This document shows positions 48,001 to 60,000 of a stretch of DNA of 64,000 nucleotides, in pieces. The stretch's first letter is position 1, and every line of letters begins with the position of its first letter. The translations under genes and the position numbers were made by a program. The DNA is taken from contig OX463863.1 of NCBI GenBank assembly GCA_949825065.1, positions 18,927,251-18,991,250 on the forward strand, given 5' to 3'. The notes under the pieces were generated by a model. That model had not been told where the DNA came from and ran no database searches. It saw only the letters and a list, made by a program, of their open reading frames with translations. This DNA is from Odontocerum albicorne. Taxonomy: Eukaryota > Arthropoda > Insecta > Trichoptera > Odontoceridae.

Positions 48001-51000
48001 ATGTAGGTGATAATTTATTTACGGAACTGGGGCAACAGATGTAGTGCGTTCTCGCTCTAGCATGGAATGCGCTCCGCGCCCGGCAATGAGTTGAATGACC
48101 GGCGCGTGGACTTTGTACTTGTTTGTTTTGCATTGCTAAGGAATGCAAAGGTCATTTCATCGGTCATTGACCGCGTATATGGACGCCACACTATCTTTTC
48201 GCTGGTCGTGAATCGGGGATTGTGCGTGCGTGTTTGTGCGTTATCTCCTCATTCATTCTTATATTACTGCTTAACTATTTCAATGCACTGTGTCGTGGTT
48301 CGTTTATGTGTGAACATCATTTCCCATTCATCATTTTACTTTTATAAAATTTGGACTCCTTTGAGGCTTTTCTTTTTTCCGTTCTCGCTGACAGTTAGTA
48401 GTAACCTGAAGTGGTATATGTGGGTTTACTTTTTATTTTGTTTTCTGCCATACATTTTGTTTTTTTTTTAAATCTAGATATACGAGGGTGTGGGCTGAAA
48501 GCCCCCCGATGTCCTTGCGGTCGGGTTCGCCCTACATTAGTGGGGTGTATCTAGGCCGGGGAAATGTTTGTGGGACGATCCCGGACCTTTTAATGTCTTC
48601 TCTCTTGAATGTGTTATATTTTTCTGCCATCTATTTATTTTCTGTGTTTATTTTTATCTTCTTCTTATTCTACATGTGCAAGGGTGTGGGCTGAAAAACA
48701 TGTGGTAACTCCGTGGCTGGGCTCGCCCTATATTGGTGGGGTGTATCTTGGCCGAGGGGATGTTATTACATGAGCCCAGACCTTTTGATAGCTTCTGTAT
48801 TCAATATATTCTCTGCGATTTGTGTTCTTGAAGTATATTTCAATATATTATGTACATACTATGTTTTTTTTTTTTTATCCACTTTGCACGGATTTCTCCT
48901 GTTACACAAAGAGGGTCTGCTTTTAGCGTTAGCTTATTCGTTAGGAAGAATATCAGCCAGGATTCTTCTCATACTGCTAGGCGGTGCCGAGACTATATCC
49001 ACAGTGTCACTCAGTTGGTTCAATATCTCTATACCACGCGTGACTGAGTGTTTAGCCATGATACTCATCCTGTAAGTTGGTATGTAGAACAGAGGGTGAT
49101 TCCTTGCACGGCTATATTTATTGGGTACATATAAACTTAGTGCTTCTACAATCGCGGGACAGTTAAAGGAACCTGGGAAAACCTTTATTAGGAATATCGC
49201 AATGGATTCTTGCCTTCTTGTTTCGAGGCTTCTATAGTTACACACCGTGAGAAGTTCGACATGGTGAGTATATTTTGGGTAATCCCCCTTTGTTCTGTAC
49301 CATAGATATCTGAGGATTTTTTTGTACATATTTGTTCTATATTGTTTTTATATTTGAGCTGATGAGGAGCCCAAACTGTAGATGCATATTCTAATTTGGT
49401 TCTAATTAGATAATTATATAAGTTTCGGAGGATATCGGTGCTGTTAAATTCTCTTGATATTCTCATTATAAAACCGAGTAGTTTGTAACAGTCCGATATC
49501 AAACGTGAGACATGGTTAACGAACGTGAGTCCGACATCAAAGGTTACGCCCAAATCTTTGAATTGAGAAACTCTGTTTAGTGCCACTCCCTGTATAGTAT
49601 ACTGATGGTGGATTGGTGAAAACGATCGATTATAAGATACACAGACACATTTATTAATGTTGCTATCAATAAACCTGTATTTATTTATTTAGGTGGTCAG
49701 TACTAACCAGGTGACAGACGATGCTTCGGAAGCCTGTACTTATAACAGAAAGGTAGGTCGGACTTACTCCCGTAAGTCCCCAGGACAGCGATTCGATTAA
49801 CTTCACAGTCCAAAGGAGACAGAAGGATTTCTTGATGCTGGCCAGTGTGAAGTTGGGAGAGGTTTTATTCTGGGGTGTTTGCTAGCTATCGCTTGCTCAG
49901 AGAATGTGTATCATTTCACGGGCGCAGTGGCGCGACACGCGATATGGCCGTTACGTGGGTTGGGGAACGGAAAAGGTGGAGCGAACGAAAGTGGCGCTGG
50001 TTGGGGGGGGGAATTTTCACTATTTTCGAATGACGTGTTGAAACTCCGCCCCTGATTTAAGGACACGGTGTTCACAAAATGCGTTAGGTTTAAAAAAGGA
50101 AACATTTTAATATGTGTCTAAGATTTATTTTCAACCTACGAAAGTACGATCATATAACTTCATACCAGAAGGCGTTGAACTGGTTAAATGTTAGAAATAG
50201 ACGCCCAATTTACATACTGTCTCTATTGTATAACATCTTTAACTGTCCCGCCACCCCCTCTAATCTCGCCGAAAATTTTCAGCGTCTTTTCATAATCATG
50301 GATTAGCGCTACGCTCAAACAGATATTGTCTATTGGCCTTTCCAGTTCACCGCTCCTCTTTCTTTACGTAGTCCTTTACTGTCCATGCAGTGAGACTCTG
50401 GAATCAGTTACAAACCAATATAAGACTCGCTCCGTCCTTGGCATGCTTTAAGAAGCGACTGAAAAAACTCTTAATTTCTAGTCAGTAAAATAACGAGTTT
50501 CATTCCTGATTTTTATTTTCCTTTCCTCTCCACCATCCCTTCCTTTTCCTTTGATTGATGATATCTCACTTTTCATGAAAAGGAATTGTCCGTCTTTGTG
50601 GAGTTCGTGGGCATACGCTCATGTTTGGGCATACGTGTTTATGGATTTCGTGGGGATGGATAGTCATTTGAATGATTCATGCGACCACGTAACTTGTTTC
50701 ATTTACTTTTGTCTGGTTGGTTGGAAGAGATTGCCGCCTGGCAATAAGCCCACCAGATTATATTTTCAATAAAAGTGTTAAATAAAAAATAAATAAATAA
50801 GTCGTTACCATGGAGATGAGAGAAGTCGTTACTTGAAGGAATGTCCGTTAGCCGTGACTAGTATAACAGAAGGCACATTACAATGATATGTTTTTTAGAA
50901 TACTTTGTATAATTTGTTTATCGTCGTTGTTGGGTCTCGTCGAGGATCCCTTCGCCGTGTGAAGGGATCCAAACTAGAGAACGATCCATATTATGATTAT

Positions 51001-54000
51001 TTTCAAACCACCCTGTGATAGTCGAATATTTCGCCAGATTTATTTGCTTTTTATTGGAAGTAGCGAATAACACGTTATTCTAGGTCGGCCAGGGGAGACA
51101 AACCTTCCCAAATCAGCTTATAAAACTCTAGGATTTGTAATGAGAATCTCGTAAGTCATTTGAAAACCAAATATATGATCAAAACGTTGTTTAATTCATT
51201 GATCCGTAGCAAATTAGAAAGCAATGCTTGCATTAAGAGACCACTGGGGGAATGCAGAACTCATTCATGGTGGAGAAGGTACAAAAAAAATATCTACGAT
51301 ATCTCTACCATATATGAGTGAGTTCGGTGTCTATCCATGGCGTAGGATTTCTGCTGGACATGCTCGGGTATACCTCCTTGAGCTTAAGAAGAGATCTGTG
51401 TCTTCTGGTATACGTTGTCAGACTCGTTCGAGGAGTTGTGATGAGCTGTCCAGCATTACCACAAAGATTAGTGTTAAATGTTCCTAACAATTACACTAGA
51501 CTGCGCCGGCAAGAACTGTTCTCAATAACATGCGCAAGAACGGGTCTTCCAGCCGCTATGCCTGTCGGAAGGGCCTTAACTCTTCTGAACGGGACTGCTT
51601 CGGATATTGACATATTTCATATCACATTACCAAAAGCAAAAGTAAATTATCTTCTAAGATTTAGCGCGTTAGAAAGCACTCATCAACGTATTTAAGTGAC
51701 TTTGAATATATGTGTATCATATGTTTGTGTGTATATACTTTAGCGTTAAATGTTCCTAACAATTACACTAGACTGCGCCGGCAAGAACTGTTCTCAATAA
51801 CATACGCAAGAACGGGTCTTCCAGCCGCTATGCCTGTCGGAAGGGCCTTAACTCTTCTGAACGGGACTGCTTCGGATATTGACATATTTCATATCACATA
51901 GCCAAAAGCGAAAGTAAATTATCTTCTAAGATTTAGCGCGTTAGAAAGCACTCATCAACGTATTTAAGTTACTTTGAATATATGTGTCTGTTTGTGTGTA
52001 TATATGTATGCATACTTACATTATTTTTTATTTTATATAATTTTTTTTTGAAGTGAAACTTCTATCAACGTCACGAAAAGTGAAACGCTTCCCTTTCTCC
52101 GACTTTAATGGTAATATTTCAAATGATATTTAATATTAAATATAAATTTATAATTGCTAATAATATAAATAAATAATTTAATAATTTGATAAATGAACGA
52201 TAAATAAATAAATTTATTTATTAAATATAAAATTAAATATTATATTATAATAATAAATATTTATATTTAATTTAATTTAATTAATTAAATAATATTTAAT
52301 TTAATTAATTAATTAATAATAATTAATTATAATAAATAAATATAATATAATAAATAAATAAATAATTTATTATTAATAATATTAATAGTATTAATTAATA
52401 TAATAATTAATATTAATAATAGTATTAATTATTATAAATAATAATTAATACCACGAGAGAGTCTCACGCATCTGTTTTTTTTTAATGTTAACATTTCTTG
52501 TATTTTTCAATGTAATATAATTTGAGCTAAGCCTGTTTTGAGAAATTAAATAAATTAGATAAAAAAACTTTGCTACCCCTTGCCACAAGGGGGTGGTTAG
52601 TCGAGTTGGCACATTAGGGAAACCCTCTAAACCTTCAGACAACTCTGCATCAGTACAAAAAAAATAAAGTCAGTGCTAGAAATAACAGGTTGTACGCAGT
52701 AAAGCTTACCTAAAGGTTGTTAACACCTTTAATCGTCCTTCTCCGCCTCCATTGGTAGGAGAAACTAATCTTTCCTTACATCTGGATGTGCCTCGGCTTC
52801 CCATGGGTATACCCTAACTATTCAACTACTCTATTTCTTTCTGGCCACGGTAGCTTTAATGGCAAACTCTATAGCTTCAATCTTGTCCCATCGCCCTGTT
52901 CCAATTGTCACGGCCATCTGGACCAATCCGCAGAGCACATCCTGTGTTACGTACTGCGATAATAATCGAGTCGGTAATTTCCTATGTGAACTCCACCCAG
53001 CCTTACATCGGTTCATCTTCAGGCCGATTGGCTACTCCGGTCTGGTGGCGTCAAAGGATAGTTTTGCTGGTTTCGTTGCATTCTGTGAAAGTACTGGCAA
53101 CTTTCTGGACTGTTTAAACTCCAGGCCTTATTAGTCTATGATATTTACTGCGCAGTTTCATTTTTCTTTTCTTCTCCCGTGATATTGGGCCTAAAGTCTA
53201 CAAATACTCTTTTCACTCTCAGGTATGTCGTCACGTAGTCCATTTGAGCAGTTCGTCCGTTTGAGCAGTTCGTCCGTTTGATAAGTTCGTCCATTTGAGC
53301 AGTTCGCCCATTTGAGCAGTTCGTCCGTTTGAGCAGTTCGTCCGTTTGAGCAGTTCGTCCTTTTGAGCAGTTCTTCCGTTTGAGCAGTTCGTCCGTTTGA
53401 GCAGTTCTTCCGTTTGAGCAGTTCGTCCGTTTGAGCAGTTCTTCCGTTTGAGCAGTTCGTCCGTTTGAGCAGTTCGCCCATTTGAGCAGTTCGTTCATTT
53501 GACCAGTTCGCCCATTTGAGCAGTTCGTCCATTTGAGCAGTTTCTTCCTACTACTAAAATAAGATGAAGAAGGTGAAGAATGTATTCAAAGAAGACGAGA
53601 TGGACCCGACCCAACAAACTTCATCTCTCAGACAAATATAAATAAATACTATATAAAGGTTGACCAGCCCTGGCTGTTTACGATGTCATAATGTTGAATC
53701 CAGCACGTCAAGGGTGGGCAGGGGCGCGTATGACAATATTTCCTTCCACGCAACTCAGTAGCGATAAAGCGAATTTTATGAGTTTCAGAGTTGTGGGAAT
53801 TGCTGACGAATAAGACGTCGCGTGTGCCATATGTTATGTTCTACATTAACACAATGTCAAGAGAAATGGTCAGCTGCAAAGTGGCAGGTACCTGGTGTGA
53901 CACAACATATGTAGAGTGACGCCACATCGAAGTGAGAATAAGATGGTCACGACACACAAAAGATTTTTTTTAATAGGCAATCCACCCTAACTAGAATGAT

Positions 54001-57000
54001 TTGCGCCATCAAATTAAATTAATTATGCAATTATTCGAGTCAATGTAAAAAAACTAATTTTAAAATTGAGGTCTATGGCCGCGCGGTAACGCGCTGGACC
54101 TCTGTGCGGAAGGTCGTCAGTTCGAACCCCGCGCTGTGCTACTCCCCTCGAACGACAGGGGCACTTTTTCCGCCTAGTGTTCGAGGGTATTAAGGATACC
54201 TATGACTTCGGCCATATCTATTATTTAAAAAAATAAAAAAACAATTTAAAGTTTCAACACATTAAGCGTAAAAAATATATACTTGAGAAAATGTAGGATG
54301 GTCCCTATGACATTTGAAATGTCTCAAAGGGATGGGATAAAATCGTTTTTTTTTACAAATCGAATCGTTTTTTTTTATACATCGAAAAATTGTTTTTCTC
54401 TAAACTGACGTTTTAATTCCTAATTTTCATTATACTGACTTTCTAATGTATTGCATGATTTGTATCTATCTTTAAATAGGCCAAGATCCACTATGGATTA
54501 ATACTAATTACGAACATTTCATTTTAGGTATAAAAAATCGAAAATCCAATTATCGTATACCCCATCCCTTGCCAATGCGGACTAACGTAGTGACTTTTGA
54601 CAAACGTCACCAAATATTATTTGATTTTAACAAACTGCCACATTTTTGCTAATTTGTAACAAGATGTATTAATTTGTCATCATTGTTAGTTTTATGTAAT
54701 GTATTTACCTAAATAACTTGCTATTTATTAAAATCGAGGCTTATATTAAAGTTGATAAAATAATTAAAATTACTGAACGTCGTTACAAGGTTGTATTGGT
54801 GCAAATTTGTGAACTGTCACAGGGACCATGCTACATTTTCTCAAGTATAACAATCGATCTATAAGTGGAAAAGTTCCACTAAGAAAGAAGAAACGCAACA
54901 TTCATTGGACGTGGTAAAGATATGGATTCTTGTAAATCAAATATATATCGTTAAGGACAACCGAAACACACAGTCCACAGTTTAATCATCCAGGCCACAC
55001 TTGCAACCTGGATTCTCCACGATACCCATTCTGTAAAGGTAATTAGCCACCACGCAGTGGCTTATCCACAAACGACACATAACCGACACTTCCATCTTAT
55101 TATATTAAACCATTCTTATTATATTAAACCATTCTTATTATATTAAACCATGGTTTCAAAGGTTTAATATACTCGTAAAAAGAATGAATAATAAGTTGAG
55201 GTGCATAGTGGTAATGCACTGCACTTCCATGCGGAACCTCGTCAGTTCAAACCCCGAGCCGTGCTACTCCCCTCGAACGACACAGGCATTTTTTCCGCCT
55301 AGTATTCGGGGGTATAAGAATATCTATGACTTCGGTCATATCTGTTCTTTAATAAAAAAAAAAGATGAGTTTATATCTAGAGCCCTTCTTTATACCAGTT
55401 ATATCCCAATCCAACGTCTATCAGTGTCAAGTGTCACGTTTAATTTTATTTAAAAGTTCAGTTACTGACTGAAAAACTAGACAGGGGGTCCATAAAAGTT
55501 ATGCTACGAGTATATCACTTTAACCTTTCCCTTCCTGTGCTAAAATAATCCTTGCGTTCCGGAGCTGTGTATTCAATACACATGTAAAAATGAGCTATTT
55601 AAAATCGGAAAAATAACAATATTCATAGCCAATCGCTTAAATTAATTGAATTTGAAGTCAAAAGTGATAATAATTGAAATTTAATTGCTGAAAACATGAA
55701 AAAAAAAACATCGGCCGACGTTCACAAAACGGGCGAGACGACCACCTCGAACGAAAGCCGGCTGACTACTAAACCAGATAAGCGACCGAACTGAGATTCT
55801 ACTTATTGCTTTCCCGTATATCGAAGTAGAGTGAGAGTGAGACGTGAATAACGTGGCTTCCTCACCCATAGCGTTTTTTTAGAATGAATATACCTACGTC
55901 ACACACTGGCACGCGTTTGATTGTATCGGTGAATTTATTCCCGATTTTCACAAAATATCTCTGATGTGGCCGATAAGTGCTAATTAAATTATTATTAATA
56001 TTATTTCTTCATTCAATGCGTAAATGTATTACGGAGGAATAACTAAAATATGAACCCAGTATTTATTATATTTATAGAGATATTAAAGTGTTTAGAAGCA
56101 ATGTGTACTAGTTACACATCGCAGGGAAGGAAGGGTTAACAGTAAACTTAAATTTGGTTCTCATATCGAGAGTATCTGCTTATTAGAGATGCATGGATTT
56201 AGCTAATTCCGGGTGGAAGGTCGTCGATTCGAACTTCACGCTGTTCTACTCTTCGGGGGTATAAACCGATGACTACGACCAAATTTATACTTTCAAATAG
56301 AGAAAAAGAAAACATGCTGCTGGTGTGCTCTGATCGTCTGTCTCACTCCGGTGTGCCATCGGATCTAGTACAGTGGTGTGGACGGTGAGGTCTCAGCGGG
56401 ATTTGAACCTATAACCTCCGGGTTGGAAGACAAGCGTCTTACCAACTAGACCACGGAGGTCTTTGTACTTATTTTATAACATATTATTTTTAAGTCGACC
56501 TTTAAATTAGTTCTCCCTGTTTACTCGTAACAATCAACTCAAGGGTACGGGTAGAATGACTATTGAAAATGTACCGGAATATTTTTAAGGGGAATGGTAA
56601 CCTTTTCTCCTTGGTATCGGGAACCCATAAAATGACGAGACTCGGGTCTCTCCAGATCCTAGAAACAGATATAGGGCCCCGCCCCGCTCCGTCCCGTCCC
56701 GCGCAGAAACCACAATTCTACATTTTTATCAGATATTTAAAGCAGTAAAGATTTCTGTAAGATATGCTTATTAAAATAAATTTGACTCGCGTGGTACATA
56801 CATATAATAATAATAATAATGAGAATAATAATGATAACAATTGTAATGGTAATGATAATGATAATGACAATGATAATGATAATAATAATGATAATAATAA
56901 TGAGAATGAGAATGATAATGACAATGATAATGACTATGACAATGCTAATGATAATGATGATAATAATAATGAGAATGATAATGACAATGACTATGACAAT

Positions 57001-60000
57001 GACAATGATAATGATGATAATATAATGATAATAATAATAATAATAAAAATAATAATAATTATAATAATAATGAGAATGACAATGATAATGACAATGACAA
57101 TGATAATAACACTGACAATGATTATGATAATAATAATGAGAATGATAATAATAATTACAACGACATTGATAATGACAATGATAATGATAATAATAATGAG
57201 AATGATAATGATAATGATAATGATAATGATAATGACAATGATAATGATAATGATGATAATAATAATGATAATGATAATAATAATGATAATAATAATAATA
57301 AAACTAATAATAATGATAATAATAATGAGAATGATAATGACAATGACAATGATAATAACACTGACAATGATTATGCTAATAAGAATGAGAATGATAATAA
57401 TAATGACAACGACAATGATAATGACACTGACAATGATAATGATAATAATAATGAGAATGATACTGACAATGACATTGATAATAACACTTACAATGATAAT
57501 GGTAATAATAATGAGAATGATTATGATAATGATAATAATAATAATACTGATAATGATAATAATAATAATAATAATAATCTGGTGGGTTGGAAGAGAATGC
57601 CACCTGGCAATAAGCGTTAGATTATTTTTACAATGAAGTGTTCAATAAACAAATAAATAATAATAAAAAAATAACAATTCGTAAAGCGCCTTTTAGAAAT
57701 TAAACTCCCCTCAAGATAAACCGCTCAAACTCAGAATTCAAACTCACTTTTATGGACGGATTCAAAAGAAGATTCTTCTTCTTCTCAGTGTCATGTCAGG
57801 TCCCCTCAACGTTGACTATCACCTGAGAGTAGACATCTTTGTCCCCGGCAGCCCGAAAAAGATCCCCAGCGCTCCTTATACCAGTCCAATCACGTATATT
57901 GCGGAGCCAGGAGATTTGCCTCCTGCCAACACCTCTTCGGCCCTCTATCTTGCCTTGGATGATCAGGTGCAGTCATTTGTACTTTGCTCCTCTAATTACA
58001 TGACCCAAATAGGACACCTTTCAGATTTTAATATTAGTCAGCAACTCTCTATCAACTTTGGCTCTTTGAAGAACCCTCGTGTTGCTGACCATATCCGTCC
58101 AGGGTATCCGTAGCATTCTCCGGTGCATCCACATTTCGAATGCTTCCAGTCGGTTCATACTACCAACTTTGAGGGTCCATTAAAAAAATGACAGTAATAA
58201 AATATCCGTGAATATAACTTAGTAATTATTTATGTTAATCCATAGCTTATAACTTAGCCTCGCTTCGTGCATGTCGATCCCAGCCAAATTGAGCAGGAAG
58301 TGAGGCTTTGGAAGCGGATATCCTGTTTTAGAGAAAATACGAACAAGTTATTGGAGACGGGCCAATAAGCTTTTTCCCCCATTACTGCGATGTTCCTCAA
58401 ACTGGGAGGATATGTCATTAATGTTGTATTGATTTATGAAATAGTAACTAATCCTTCCCCTATAGATAAAGTTTATCAGTCCATCCTGTGGATGGATGAC
58501 GCCTGTGCGTGTATTGCCCTTTTGTGTGCGTGCACGCAGCACTACAACAAGCACACACTAGCAGACAGATTAACACCTGAGCAGTGCTACATACATACAG
58601 ACAATCCCTCGCTATAGAGTAAGATTGTCAGCCCGTCCTGTGGATGGATGACGCCTGTGCATGTATTGCCCTTTTGTGTGCGTGCACGCAGCACTAAAAC
58701 AAGCACTCACTAGCAGGCAGATTAACACCTGAGCAGTGCTACATACATACAGGCAATCCCTCGCTATAGAGTAGGATTGTCAGTCCGTCCTGTGGATGGA
58801 TGACGCCTGTGCGTGTATTGCTCTATTGTGTGCATGCACGCAGCATTACAGCAAGCACACACCAGCAGGCAGATCAACACCTGAGCAGTGCTACATACAT
58901 ACAGGCAATCCCTCGCTATAGAGTAAGATTGTCAGTCCATCCTGTGGATGTATGACGCCTGTACGTGTATTGCTCTATTGTGTGCATGCACGCAGCATTA
59001 CAGCAAGCACACACCAGCAGGCAGATCAACACCTGAGCAGTGCTGCATACATACAGGCAATCCCTCGCTATAGAGTAAGATTGTCAGTCCATCCTGTGGA
59101 TGTATGACGCCTGTACGTGTATTGCCCTTTTGTGTGCGTGCACGCAGCACTAAAACAAGCACTCACTAGCAGGCAGATTAACACCTGAGCAGTGCTACAT
59201 ACATACAGGCAATCCCTCGCTATAGAGTAGGATTGTCAGTCCGTCCTGTGGATGGATGACGCCTGTGCGTGTATTGCTCTATTGTGTGCGTGCACGCAGC
59301 ATTACAGTAAGCACACACCAGCAGGCAGATCAACACCTGAGCAGTGCTACATACATACAGGCAATCCCTCGCTATAGAGTAAGATTGTCAGTCCATCCTG
59401 TGGATGTATGACGCCTGTACGTGTATTGCCCTTTTGTGTGCGTGCACGCAGCACTAAAACAAGCACTCACTAGCAGGCAGATTAACACCTGAGCAGTGCT
59501 ACATACATACAGGCAATCCCTCGCTATAGAGTAGGATTGTCAGTCCATCCTGTGGATGGATGACGCCTGTGCGTGTATTGCTCTATTGTGTGCGTGCACG
59601 CAGCATTACAGCAAGCACACACCAGCAGGCAGATCAACACCTGAGCAGTGCTGCATACATACAGGCAATCCCTCGCTATAGAGTAAGATTGTCAGTCCAT
59701 CCTGTGGATGTATGACGCCTGTACGTGTATTGCTCTATTGTGTGCATGCACGCAGCATTACAGCAAGCACTCACTAGTAGGCAGATCAACACCTAAGCAG
59801 TGCTACATACATACAGGCAATCCCTCGCTATAGAGTAAGATTGTCAGTCCATCCTGTGGACGGATGACGCCTGTGCGTGTATTGCCCTTTTGTGTGCGTG
59901 CACGCAGCACTACAGCAAGCACTCACCAGTAGGCAGATCAACACCTGAGCAGTGCTACATACATACAGGCAATCCCTCGCTATAGAGTAAGATTGTCAGT

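Noticed and set aside
48067..48471. 134-codon plus-strand frame and overlapping minus frame
   Set aside because: Hydrophobic, T-driven composition; no family recognised. Likely part of a decayed element.
56764..57636. 290-codon plus-strand frame (N/D-rich then I/M-rich)
   Set aside because: Product of AATGAT-type low complexity; switches composition with the repeat phase and ends in a LINE tail.
57793..58113. 106-codon plus-strand frame
   Set aside because: Antisense to a recognisable reverse-transcriptase tail on the minus strand.
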